Below are positions 1 through 10,945 of a DNA stretch of 64,000 nucleotides, in pieces. The stretch lies in NCBI RefSeq assembly GCF_905220565.1, contig NC_059422.1, positions 5,302,001 to 5,366,000 of the forward strand. Reading direction: 5' to 3'. The first letter of the stretch is position 1. Each line of letters begins with the position of its first letter. A program made the translations under genes and the position numbers. Source of the stretch: Melitaea cinxia. Taxonomy: Eukaryota > Arthropoda > Insecta > Lepidoptera > Nymphalidae. The notes under the pieces were generated by a model. It made no database searches, was not told where the DNA came from, and saw only the letters and a program-made list of their open reading frames with translations.

Positions 1-145
1 TATTTATTTTTAAATATATTATTTCTATGCATATCTGTCGATAAACAAAAATTAGCTAAATCAGTCAGCTGTTACCTATGTCACAAGTGTTAAGTTGTTT
101 ACTTTAGGAAAAGACCACACGAGTGTGTCGAGTGTCTTATCATGT
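1..145 (+). repeat. SINE 3' part (tRNA-headed lepidopteran SINE), running off the left edge
   Basis: The segment around 60-130 (cagctgttacctatgtcaca, then ttaagttgtttactttagga) matches the 3' body of the SINE at 55669-55920, which has cggctgttacctttaacaca, ttaagttacttactttagga and then an acagacgac block. The promoter half would lie left of the window. The call depends on this internal match. Confidence 0.6.
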
Positions 146-599
146 TATGTTATGAAATCACCCTGTTTTAAGTTTGTATATTTTTATTTCATATATTTAA
201 GTGTGCAAAATTGTTGAATAAATTAATATATGTATAAAAACTTAAGTAATTAGTAAGTAGTATGTAGTATTTAGATGTTAGTAGTAGTGTGTAGTATTTT
301 TTTTTTTTGTATTGATTATTACGAACAGTTCATTACTTCCTTCATACTTTTACTGTTTTATAAGGCTGTTTATTTTTAACAAAATTACATCTGCCTCCCG
401 CACTATATAAAAATTAAAATTTTAATTTCGTTTTCTTTAAAAATAATTAAATATGCATATCTTAGTATTTCAACAAATGAATGTAAAGATTATAATATTA
501 TGACCTCGATGTCTCAACTGTGTATTGAAAGCAAAATTATAAAAAAACTTAGTACGCATTATACATTTTTTGTCTGTTTGTGTTTTTTTTTTACAATAT
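146..599. other. AT-rich intergenic DNA, nothing recognised
   Basis: Poly-T tracts and short (TAG)-like repetition around 250-300. No open frame with splice signals or family resemblance was seen on either strand. Confidence 0.5.
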
Positions 600-745
600 G
601 AAGGTGACAAACAAGCACACGGTCCACCGTTGGTAAGCGGATATAATGACACGTGCAACATCAGGAGCATTGCGAGCGCGTTGCCGAACCTACCTCGAAG
701 CTCTGGCTACCTTTTTCACTACAGGAACACAATAAATATACACAT
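600..745 (+). repeat. Family B dispersed repeat, degenerate copy
   Basis: The order of blocks is that of family B: gacaaacaagcacacgg, then ggtaagcggat, then a 'cagcaccagaagcattgcgagcgcgttgccgaccc'-like stretch, then an 'agctctggtcacctt'-like stretch and caggaacacaata. It can be compared with the fuller copy at 28125-28410. It ends early, before the ctgtgatcttctgtaag block. Confidence 0.65.
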
Positions 746-1093
746 AAAATGTAACATAACACATAAAATATTTGTAGGACACATAAAATATTTGTGGAAC
801 GCATAAAATATTTGTAGGCAGTATTATAATTAGTTATATTGTTCTAGTTAATTAAACTTAAGAGTGTACTGTAGATTGGTGACATGGTAATGAATAAATA
901 ACCTTATTTTTGAAGTTGCAACGGTGCTCTGTAATAAGTTTATATGGCAAACTTTTGAATAGTAATTTTAGAAATTAAAATTATTGTTTGTTTTAGTTTT
1001 ATTATTTATAATTAAAATTAAAACCATCGATTTGAAATGCAGATTCTGCAGAGAAGAATCTTATAATAACTCCTCATTAATAAAAAAAAAACT
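746..1093. other. AT-rich intergenic DNA
   Basis: Three imperfect tandem units of acataaaatatttgt lie at about 740-815 at the end of the family B copy. The remainder shows no recognisable feature. Confidence 0.45.
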
Positions 1094-1465
1094 GTGTTTT
1101 ATTTAAAAAAAATAGTCAAATACTCAGCAGCTCCACTTAATCCATACATCTTTTTCATCATATTCAATTTTTTTCGAGCGAAGTCGCGATCAACATCCAG
1201 TATAATAATTAAATTTCAAGCAAAACCAGATACAATAAATAGTGTACCGCATTCACACTTTCCGAACGTACAATCTTTTAATAAAATGGCCGACATGGCC
1301 GAATTCAATTTATTTCGTCGAGATGAGATAACCGGAGATAACGCAAATCTTTGTGACTTTCGAATTACCGCTATAGGAATTATTCGCGAAAAAATATCTG
1401 GCGACGTTCGGAATTACTTAGAATCGACGCTTCTCAAAGTTTTGATTTTATTGATTTGCTATTGA
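1094..1465 (+). other. Open reading frame of unknown origin (possible exon or chance ORF)
   Basis: I do not recognise this frame. The most gene-like part starts at the ATG in aaaATGGCCGACATGGCC (about 1286), which has a good insect initiation context, and runs some 60 codons to a stop near 1465. The stretch 1180-1440 is less AT-rich than its surroundings. No signal peptide, domain or convincing splice donor follows, and no repeat family in this window matches it. It could be a first exon, an old mobile-element piece or chance. The upstream part of the frame is low-complexity and unlikely to be coding. Confidence 0.15.
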
Positions 1466-1767
1466 GGCTGACTTGTATATTAAAAAAAAAGATTTTTTGA
1501 CATTCGATCTCTTTTTTTCCTTCATCTTCTTTGTTTCTTTAATTAAAAATATTACTATCTAAGAATAATATTAATTAGTTAGTTTACTCGAATTAATACC
1601 ACCAGCGATTAGAAATACTCAGGAATCGTTGTGTTTACTGTTACTGAAGACTATAGGATATTAACTTTTTCATGTACTAATCAAATTGTTTTAAAAATTG
1701 TGTAACTTTATATAAAAAAACAGCGAAGTTTATGGTCACTATGTGAGAAAATTATCTTGCGTCAAAA

Positions 1768-1770
<3 letters not shown>

Positions 1771-1820
<50 letters not shown>

Positions 1821-1830
1821 TTGTGTGTGT
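1771..1830 (+). repeat. (GT)n microsatellite with GC interruption
   Basis: A run of about twenty GT units, then gcgcgcg, then a further GT run. Alternating purine-pyrimidine over roughly 60 bp. Confidence 0.95.
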
Positions 1831-2204
1831 GATTGATCATGAGTTAGAGATTGATTTACTTTTAGTTTATTTTCGTTTTGTTATTTGTCATTGGGAATAT
1901 TAAAATGTACTAATGACTTATAATGTATTAAAAATTATGCAGTATATAAAATACAAGATTATCTAAAGCTATTGGTCACGCTTTTAAGCCTGGACAGACT
2001 CCCTAAAGTTTTTTAAAGTTTTATTTTTAATTTTTTCTAATAAAGACTCGGATGTCTCGGAACTAATTTGGAGGTGTGTAAATTCGCGGTGAAGCGGCGC
2101 AGCGAATCACTTTAAAATGTTTCCTCTCAGTATTGTCAAATAAGTTTTTAAATTTACATAACCACTACCAACACGTGTTATAATAACTGTGACTTTTTTA
2201 TATT
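1831..2204. other. AT-rich intergenic DNA
   Basis: No ORF, RNA gene or repeat family recognised. Confidence 0.4.
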
Positions 2205-2440
2205 AAAGAGGTGGCAAAGAAACGTACGCCCGATGGTAAGCGGTTACCGTAGCCACCAGAAGCATCTCAACCCAACCCAATCCCCGACTCTTCCCACAAA
2301 CCCTGACTACCTTACTCACCATAATATGTAACACCACTACTTGGGAGCAGCATTATTTACCTGTGATCTTAAAATTGTGGTGCTAGCTCAGTTAGACTGT
2401 TCCAAATTTTTATGTCAGATATTTCCTGCTCAGCCTTATT
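2205..2440 (+). repeat. Family B dispersed repeat
   Basis: Recognised by aggtggcaaagaaacgtacg, gatggtaagcggttaccgta, accagaagcat, ccttactcaccata, gagcagcattattta, ctgtgatct and the terminal tttcctgctcagcct. About 235 bp, nearly full length compared with 28125-28410, with internal deletions. Confidence 0.7.
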
Positions 2441-3640
2441 TCATTAAACTATGTAGTAGTTTTAATGACATTACTGTTATTACAGTATACACTTACATAT
2501 TATAAGGTAAGACTATTAAATATAGGGTTCTGCTCAAACAGGAAGGAGACTCAAGGGACGTCTAAGAAACTTATACCATCTACGAACGTCATAGCAACAT
2601 GAACAAACAATAAGATAATATTACCATACAATACAAAACATCACAACCTAGATCACGCTATGAAAGTTTTGCCCAAGTCCATTTAATACAAAACATGTCA
2701 GAAAATTTATCTTTGATTGACACATACGTAACAAAAGCGATATTGTTTAGAGTTCTGTGTGTACTTTTCAAAGGAAAGTTAGTCTTAAGGAAAGCCATTG
2801 TTGAGGAACTGAAAGCAAGGAATTTGAAATAACTTATATGCAAATAAGCAGTTGTGCAATGGGCTTTCTATATCTAGTTTAGGTTCGATTTTCGAATTCG
2901 TTATTTAATCAATTTTTTTTTTGGTACGAACATAATTAACTGAAAACAATTTTTTTTTGGGATTATAAATCATAAATGTTTAGATTTAAAAAACACAATA
3001 TAACATTAAAGTTTCAAAATATTATTGAAAAAAAATTGAAATTACATTTTGCAAAAACAAACTAATTGAACTAAATGACTCTATATACCCAGATAAATCC
3101 ATAAGGTTTTCGCTGTACGTAAATTTCGAAAATATTATGTAATTTTTGTGTATTGGTCATTAAATTAAAAAAAAAACAAGTGTTGCGCTTGTTAAAAAGT
3201 TATGATTGATTATGGAAACTCATTTTACATCCAGAAGATTGCAACTGAATCAGTCCTTTTGGTTAAGGCTTTAATCTGTATATCCTAGCTATAAATAGTG
3301 TTATTACAATAGTTAGAGTTTTCTTTTTTTATGAATAAAATATATTAAAAATAATAAAATAACCTTAAATATAACGTGTATGAGTATAAAAAGGTTTTAT
3401 TCACTATGTTTAAATGGTCGTTCTATGTACTGTGCTTATTATACCTATAGCATGGCGCTTACAGCAGAGCCAAAATAACGCGAACACAAAAGTAATAATA
3501 ACGACAAAATTGATAAATATTTCTTTAATAATAATAACAATATAATCATTTATTTCTGTCACTTAAATACTATACATAAAATATAAAAAGTGCGACTTTT
3601 TTTAACTAACAACAAATTTATAAATTCAATTTCTAAGTTT
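2441..3640. other. AT-rich intergenic DNA, nothing recognised
   Basis: No family match and no plausible coding exon on either strand. Confidence 0.4.
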
Positions 3641-3692
3641 TCGTACATGTTCACACGTGTTAGAGCGTGCAGCAAAAATGCGTCTCACTCAA

Positions 3693-3774
3693 GATGCTAC
3701 TCCAGCTTATTAGTTGCGACGCTCAAGTGAGCGTCCTCATCTTATGATTCACGGACGACATTTGGAGTAGCTAC
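3693..3774. repeat. Nested inverted repeat (hairpin-forming segment)
   Basis: GCTACTCCA (3696-3704) is the reverse complement of TGGAGTAGC (3763-3771). Inside lies an 8-bp stem, GACGCTCA (3718-3725) with TGAGCGTC (3728-3735), separated by 2 bases. The surrounding 100 bp is less AT-rich than average. It may be the core of a small foldback element, but no flanking duplication was found. Confidence 0.6.
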
Positions 3775-3836
3775 GCTATACATCCTAAGATCTTAGTGGA
3801 AATGAAAATTAGTAATTGTATTTGCTCGAAAATGAA

Positions 3837-4100
3837 AAAAAAAACGATTACAATATACATCGACAAGAAATCAACATAGGCAGTCAAATCAAATAAAAAT
3901 GCATGATTAAATATGACTCAAAAAAAACTAAATCTTGCTCGTATTTAAATGGGACCTTATGAAAACCACCAAACTTCGAATCGAGAAAGAATTATCGAAA
4001 TCAGTACAACCAATAAAAAGTTATGAGGTAAACAAACAAAAATAAAAAACAAAACAATACAGCCAGATTGCGACCCTCCTTTTTTTAAATCGGCTAGAAT
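3837..4100 (-). repeat. Family C repeat, degenerate copy
   Basis: Seen on the plus strand in reverse: aatatacatcgacaag at the start, atttaaatgggacc in the middle, aagaattatcgaaatc, then ccctcctttttttaaatcgg at the end. The family C ends (AACCGACTTC and GAAGTCGGTT in intact copies) are both partly eroded here. Confidence 0.65.
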
Positions 4101-5014
4101 GTTTCATATATATCCTATATTATATGTTTCATAGATATCCTAGCCTCTTATAGCTCGGTATGAGAATTTAATAAGTTAAAAAATTAAAGTTTGAGAGCCA
4201 CCATCTCAGAAATTAACGAAAGGCTCGAAAAATTCTAATTATCCCACATTTTAGGAACATTTTCTTAAGTCGTCTGCGTTGGTGTTTGTTACAATTCGGA
4301 TTTGATAATCACTTTTTAATTGCTTAGTTTTAAGTATGCTTGAGTTTGAGTAAAACGAAACCTAAAATATTTGTAAATTCTTACACAATTGTCATTGAAA
4401 TTATTAAGAAAAGGGTGCCGTTTAGTGGTTGTAGTTTTTGGTTTCCAAATACTAAAAAATCGATTCTAATTATATATATAAAACTCATCCGTTTCTTTGC
4501 TATGTATTAGCATATAGTAATTAAACTTAAAATGTTATTACTACCTTAAGAAGTTTTAAAGGAATGTTATAGTCAAGTTTTTAGCCAACTTTATCATAAA
4601 ATAATTTATTTTACAGTCGGTAATCAGAAAAAAAATATCGTAGGGATATTTTCTTTTTAAAAAAATATCGTAGGGAACCAATAATATGTAAAAAAAAAGC
4701 CTTAAAACCAAACAATACACACAAACTTTTGCCAATTGTACTCGTTGTAAGGTAAACAGGAAGAAAGTTTTGCAGTCAAACCTGGAAACGAACTGATACA
4801 ATCAATATCAATAGCCTGATATTTATTTGGATTAACCTTAAGGTCGGTCACATTTACCTTTTTCTCTTATCGCTCCAATATGTTAGTAATGGCAGCAGTA
4901 GGGTTACCTTGCAAGAGTCGACAGAGTGTAAATTTGGAAATACAAAGAAGGGTACAAAGATTTTTTTTAAGTATCGAAATAAAATAAATAATCCTTCGTG
5001 TTTTTTGCAAGATC
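4101..5014. other. AT-rich intergenic DNA
   Basis: A direct repeat of aaaatatcgtaggga (about 4632 and 4662) is the only structure seen. Two overlapping opposite-strand frames at 4854-5250 are a by-product of the family B copy that follows. Confidence 0.4.
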
Positions 5015-5195
5015 TACGTATCTGCACTGCTTTCAAGCAGTGTCGTGGTCCTGTAGTGAGTAAGGTGATCAGAGCTCCTAGGGAGGATTGGGGTAGGGTT
5101 GGCAACGCGGGTGCTTTCTTATGTTGCATGCGTCTAAGGCTACTAATCGCTTACCATCAGGTGAGCCATATACTTGCTGTCCAACCTGGTATAAA
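5015..5195 (-). repeat. Family B dispersed repeat, minus orientation
   Basis: The reverse complement of the family order: ctgctttcaagcagtg, tggtcctgtagtgagtaagg, agagctcctagggaggattg, gggttggcaacgcg, ctaatcgcttaccatcagg and tgagccatatacttg. This is the 5' two thirds of the family. Confidence 0.75.
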
Positions 5196-5350
5196 AAAAG
5201 CTAATCACGTGAACAAACATTTAGTAATACCTCTACTAATACGTACGTAACGTGGGTCCAAAGACTCAAGAATACTTCTTTTTTCGAAAGATATTATGTA
5301 TATAGTTTTTAAATATGTTTTGCGTACTTCCACATCGTATTGTACATCGG

Positions 5351-5445
5351 TTCACGAAAGATTAACCAAAGTTAACCAACGTTGGGTGCCGTCAGTACTT
5401 GGATTCCAAGAGTTGCTAGATCTCCTACTGGGCGCGTCACGTAAA
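5351..5445 (+). pseudogene. 5S rRNA-derived fragment
   Basis: The run aagttaaccaacgttgggtg, then ccgtcagtacttggatt, follows the 3' half of animal 5S rRNA (aagttaagcaacgtcgggcg, then cggttagtacttggatggg). About 40 aligned bases are clearly related. The 5' half of 5S is not evident, so this is a pseudogene or the head of a 5S-derived SINE (SINE3 type) rather than a working gene. What follows (5446-5570) could be the SINE body but was not matched to anything else. Confidence 0.6.
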
Positions 5446-6904
5446 TAGCATTTCCCTATTAGAAAAAAGGTACTTGGAAGGATGAACGCTTCGAATCGTC
5501 GCGAGGTGTTGGCTTTTCGTAGTATTCATAGTATAATATGTATAAAACTATATTTCCCACATGGTCTCACCCATAGAGACTGTCAGGGTACAGCTATGCA
5601 GATGATATATGATACTTTTTATAGCAACTTCTTTTTACATTAACTACAAGACGAACAAGTAACTTATTACGAGTATATCAGCTCGTTAAATAAATACAAT
5701 CTTTGGCTTTTATTTAGACATTTAAAAAATATATAAAGAAATACACTGGAAGGCACTTGCGACCTATTCAAAGATTTTCATTAATCCGAAATATTTTTCG
5801 TTCGAAAATCAAATTAAGGTGTGTAAATAAAATAATGTGTATTAAAAAATAACTCGATAATTAGTTAGCCTTCCAAAGCATTCGTAACGTGGGAATGAAT
5901 TGCTATTATACAACCGGATGGACAAATTTATCCGTTGAGTCGACATCAATGTTAAAATAATAAAAACTTTAGAATTTACTGTTAAAGATTAAGACAATTC
6001 TTAGGGTTTCTTATCCAGGTTGAAATTTTTATTATTATTATTATTTTTTGTACTAAGTCGAACTAATAGAATGTACAGAAATAATAGTAAAGCATTGTTA
6101 TAACCTAATTGTATTAAATTGGTAATAGTTGTTGTAGATCTCTTAAATTGCTTCTCGTGTATTTGGTTTAGATCAAAAGATCCGTTGAAAATTTTGAGTG
6201 AATAAGTTATTTGGATAAAAAAGCAACAAAAAAAAAAATAGTTAACTTATCTTTTCGTGTAAAGTTGAAGAATATGAGCTGATTTACTGAAGTATATGAA
6301 AACCTTTCCAGAATTTTGCACATACTTGACTAATGTAGAAATAATCTAAAATTAAATGTTTTCGTAACGCTTTTAAATAGTATGGATTATCACGGCCATT
6401 TTGAAAAAAAAATCATTAATTGGTAACATGCTGTTGATATTATATTAATTATTTAATAGCCTTTACATAAATACACTTTATTTTAATTTATCAATAATAA
6501 TAAATAAAAATATATTTTGAACATAAAAATTATAACAAAAACTTGAAACTAAAAATTATACCTAATGTCGATTCCACACCTCCCAAACCCGACGCAAGCT
6601 GCACCAAATATCTTCTGGGCGTGGGCGGGCGTTACAATTAAATATATATTATACGGCCTACGTAAAACAATGCGAGCCTATCTGATGCCCAATCGTTATT
6701 GTTATTATTAAGACCGTTACAGATGCTTTTGTTACTTCCCGATTACATGTGTCTATTTATATTTTTGCTTCTGATTTTGTAAATTTAAATTACAAAGAAA
6801 AAAAAATAACTTAAATTACGGTTAATTATTGAAAAAGGAAAAAGCGATAATAAAAATATCCGTTCCCAAAAAAAAAAAAATGTAATTCTCAAACAAAAAA
6901 AACT
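5446..6904. other. AT-rich intergenic DNA
   Basis: Apart from the possible 5S-SINE body at the left end and (ATT)n at about 6030, nothing is recognised. Confidence 0.4.
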
Positions 6905-7130
6905 TAATTTGTCATCGACAAGTATAATACAACACACACTATTAGGGATTAATTTAGGTATAAATTTAAATGAAAACACACGACACCAGCCTTCGAATAA
7001 AATATCGGCCATAATAAATAGCGGTACACCAAGTAAAAAGTTACGAGGTATATATATAAATATAAAAAAAAAAAAACAAAAAAACAAGTACAGTCGAATT
7101 GAACACTTTTTTTAAAAGTCGTTCTTAAAA
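6905..7130 (-). repeat. Family C repeat, partial copy
   Basis: Contains gtcatcgacaagtataatac, then a tcgaataaaatatcgg-like middle, caagtaaaaagttacgaggt and the terminal cagtcgaattgaacac. The last element is the reverse complement of the family C start (tcgactgta). Confidence 0.6.
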
Positions 7131-7735
7131 ATGCCCTCACTAAGCTAGTATTGTATTTGTTGTCTTCTGTTTTTTTCACATCGTTGTTCTTTTATGAAGT
7201 CATCCATTTGAGTTTTAAATTGAAACGGCGCAAACAGAAAATATATCTATATATCTTATATTATATTTATTTTAATTAAAAAGTGGGAAGGTTTGATTTG
7301 TTTCTTTTTAGTGGATAAATTCAAATACAACTGAATCGATTTTTTAAAATCTTTCATCAGTAAAATTCTACGTTATCGCTGGAATGACAGCCAAAATCGT
7401 GTAATCCATGCGGGTTAAGCAAACGGAAAGCTACTATATATATAATTATACGATTTTTTTTCTCTTTAATTCTATATTTAAATTTATATGTCAAAATTTA
7501 GATATCTTTAAAGATTGAAATTTTTGTCATTATTCTCAGTGTGTACATATACACATATTGCTATTATTGTGGCATTAGGTACTGTATATGAGGACTTAAC
7601 GAAATCTGTGTCTTTCTAATAAACACAAATAAATACGTTAACTGACTAAAGAGGTTTTGTCGTTTATTTATACTTGTCAATTTTACGATCTCTGTATTCT
7701 TTAAGAAATGTTAATTTAATAATAACTAGCTGTGC
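7131..7735. other. AT-rich intergenic DNA
   Basis: Nothing recognised beyond poly-T tracts. Confidence 0.4.
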
Positions 7736-7935
7736 TCGCGACTTCGTCCACGCGGAATAGTGACTTTACATGTTTAACGTGATTCTTTAAATTGGTATAA
7801 CTTTTTTATTTATGAACCGATTGATATGAAACAAACACTAAATGCTAAGCTAAGTTTGCCTCAAAATATTACTACATCTGAATCGGATAAGTCATTTCTG
7901 AGATAATCGTGCACAATCGCACAGATAAACACAAA
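7736..7935 (-). mobile_element. Helitron-type non-autonomous element, 3' end
   Basis: Read on the minus strand, the element ends in a hairpin-rich block (cgcggacgaagtcgcg type) followed by CTAG and then T, the usual Helitron terminus. On the plus strand this is aactagctgtgctcgcgact. The body extends right for about 200 bp through an acttttttatttatgaaccg-like 'taacttttgaacggattgat' motif. The 5' end was not identified. Confidence 0.65.
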
Positions 7936-10502
7936 AATTCTAAAAATCATAATTGCTATTTGCGTTGATAAAGGTCCTAATAATATTTTTTTTTCATATA
8001 TCTTAAATGTATATACAGCGACCCGTTACATTTTTATCATATGTATGTTGTCTTAAAGAAGTCTTAGCGCATTTATCAACTTCATTTACTTTTGAGTTCC
8101 GAAACACGCTAATAATACGGAAATCATAACTTTTATGGTAATCATTTCACCGGATACACAGATTTAATAAATAACGTCAATTTTACATATATTATATATT
8201 TACATCATAAAAAGTTCATAATAGCCACACAATATATATAACATTAAATTACAACATGTAATGGTTGCTGCTAAAATTTATCTCGTAGATAAGTCTCTGA
8301 TTGACTATAAGAGGCTTTATAAAATGGAATACTAAAACCCAAGTACAATTTTTGCATTGATAATCTTCGAATAGAAATATCAAATAGATAGAGTTTAGTA
8401 AAATCTAGAGACATCCAAAATAAGGTTTAGCTATCAGAACATATTTTGAGCGCTGATCTTCAACTTCAACATTTTATGAATATAAACATTTGATAAGACC
8501 TTTACCCAATCCGCAGTAGAGCAGCATACATGAAGTAAGAATCCCATTCCCAGCAGTGGGATGTTACAGACTAAATCGTGAGAGTGAAACAATTCAAGTT
8601 TTACTTATTTTGTCATGCTGAACTAAACAATTTTCTGTTTCCCAGCACGACACGCAAAGTGATCTCCACTCTGTCGTCGAGCGCTTAAAATCCATGTCGA
8701 TACCCAAAAATGCCCAAAATACAGATGAAAAAAAGACGTTTTATGACAAATGTTAAAGAGTTTTTTTATTATATCAAAAGAAAAAATAAGAAAATAACAT
8801 AGTATACATACATATATATTTAATTCTAGAGGTTCGACAAGGCTTTATTTGTATTGACATATTTAGCTAGTATCCCACTACTACGCATACCTAAGTTATA
8901 AATTCATATTTTTACTTTTAGGTTATGTAGTTGAGATAAAAACAGATAAATTAATGGTTACGACCTGTTTAGAAGTTTCAAACATTTTTACAACAGATTA
9001 TAAACAAACGCGTTAAAAAAAATATATTAATTACTCCGAACATTTGAAATAATTCAAAAAACGCCTTTAAAAGCTCGCGAATATTCGTGTCAACAAATCT
9101 CTGTAATTCGCTCAAAAAAGTTACATAACAATGATGATAAATAAATACACTATTTAAGCATTTAGTTATAAGTAATTAAGAGCTAAATTCGTTTGAGATG
9201 ATACGGTATTTTGTTACAAGTCTGAGGTATGTCGTTTTAGACGTCGCATGCCAACACGGACTATGTTTTGTTCGTCTATCATTTCATGTTTCTTGATTTT
9301 ATCGTTAGGAGATGGACACTTTTTAGCAGATGGAAACATATGGCCGGATATTTCTCCAACAAATGCCAAGTTTTTTATATTTATTTTGTTGAAAAATGTG
9401 ATTATCAATGTATTTATTATTCCTAAGCCCCAATGCAAAACAAAAAGGTTGAATTATATGTTTGAGTCGGAGTTGACCGACACTTTTTTATAAGTAAAAT
9501 AAAAAAAAATGGCAGTTATATATACTGCCGATAGAAGTGAAAACTTAGAACTTTTAGAGTTAAAATTTGCATGTCGGTGACAAGAACGCACGAGATTTCA
9601 CAAAAAAAGAATAAAAAATTAACAAACACCGTAACGAACTTCGTTCCAAAAAATAGAAGTTCTTACTACAAAAGTGTCAACTCCGATACGCTACTAGAGT
9701 TTACTTCTAGAGTAATAACCGTAAAATTAAAATATAAAAATGTTCCATTAAATACATCAAATTATCGATATAAATAAAAATGAATGTTGCTAAACGACTC
9801 GACTAACTCGAGAATGGCTCGACTGATTCGGCTAATTTTTTTTTTTATGTTTCTTAAGGGCCACGGAAGAGTTTCATACTACAAAAAAAAAGTTAAAAAC
9901 AAATAATTTTTAATATTAACTTTTGGCAGAACGAAGTCTGTGCTAAGTAGTAATTAATAAAACACTAAAATCAAAACATCAGTTGACGCTTGTTATTCTT
10001 ATCGGGACGGTAAATTCTGGCACACAAATTAAATTTGTATGTCTTGCTACAGCTAAAGCGCTTTAAAGCGTCTATATTATCGTCACCGCTGTTTCGTTGT
10101 TTCATATGATTTTACTATCTATATTTTTTTTTCGTATCACGGGTCACATCTTATCTCAAGGACTAAAAGAAAATCTTGATTAAATAGGTCTAAGCTATCC
10201 ACGTTACTAGTGTCAAAAAGTTTAAAACACAGTATAAAGTTTTTAATAATTAATAAAATAAAAATTTGCCATAATTTTTCTCTTACACCGGCCCTATAAC
10301 TTGTTACCAAGATTTATTGCAAATCGCTTAAAATAAAACTTCCGTCCTTCAAAGTTTCGAGAAAGCCATAGAAGCGAGCACATCTGTAACTCATGGCAAT
10401 AAGCGTGGAAAACTTAAGCCAAGAATCATTTACTTTGGCTCGTTTTGTGTGAAATTTGAAAGTACGCGAAAAATAATGTCGCGTTATGGAAATTTAATTA
10501 GT
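7936..10502. other. AT-rich intergenic DNA with small SINE debris
   Basis: A piece of SINE 3' tail is visible at about 8496-8590 (cagtagagcagcatacatga and then cccagcagtgggatgttaca). Frames at 9214-9493 and 9571-9777 encode peptides I cannot assign. They overlap on opposite strands and lack supporting signals. Confidence 0.4.
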
Positions 10503-10519
10503 GCGTCATGATGATCATC

Positions 10520-10852
10520 ATTTATCATCATTTCAGCCTATCGCACTCCACTCCTGGAGACAGGCCTCCACAAATTCACGCGAAAAATAGCGCGGACTCA
10601 TGTGTTTTGCCCATAGTCACTACGCTGGGCAGTCGGGTTGGTGACCACAGCGCTGGATTTATCGCACCGAAAACGCTGCTGCCCGTCTTCGGCCTGTGTA
10701 ATTCAAAGCCAGCAGTTGGATGGTTATCCCGCCATCGGTCGGCTTTATAAGTTTCAAGGTAGTAGTGGAACTGTGTTATCCCTTAGTTGCTTCTTACGAC
10801 ACCCACGGGAAGAGAGGGGGTGGCTATATTCTTTACTACCGTAGCCACACAG
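10520..10852 (+). repeat. Family A dispersed repeat, near full length
   Basis: Starts with a catcatttcagcctatcgca-type block and continues through actcctggagacaggcctcc, ttgcccatagtcac, ctgctgcccgtcttcggcct, ttatcccgccatcggtcggc and cgacacccacgggaagagag to ggctatattcttta. It is a very common lepidopteran SINE/LINE-end-like family whose (ATG)n-rich tail lies at the left here, so the natural orientation is probably minus. The preceding sequence holds extra tgatgatcatc units. ORFs overlapping it are spurious. Confidence 0.8.
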
Positions 10853-10858
10853 CAGTCT

Positions 10859-10945
10859 GTCATGATGATCACTTCAGCCTAATATAGTCCACTGCTGGAC
10901 ATAGGCCTTCAAAACTGAACTCATGTGTTTTGCCCATATAGTAAT
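10859..10945 (+). repeat. Family A fragment, second copy
   Basis: Repeats the tail-proximal 80 bp of family A (cacttcagcctaatatagtc, ctgctggacataggcctt, catgtgttttgcccat) directly after the fuller copy, in the same orientation. Confidence 0.75.

Noticed and set aside
1771..1830. Regulatory role for the (GT)n tract
   Set aside because: Nothing beyond a microsatellite can be supported.
5351..5445. Functional 5S rRNA gene
   Set aside because: Only the 3' half is recognisable and conserved positions are changed.
9214..9493. Overlapping frames on both strands that look protein-like
   Set aside because: No recognisable domain, no splice context and mutually exclusive strands. Noted as unassigned intergenic DNA.
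10508..10844. Two overlapping plus-strand frames
   Set aside because: They lie entirely within a family A repeat; the same peptides arise in other copies.
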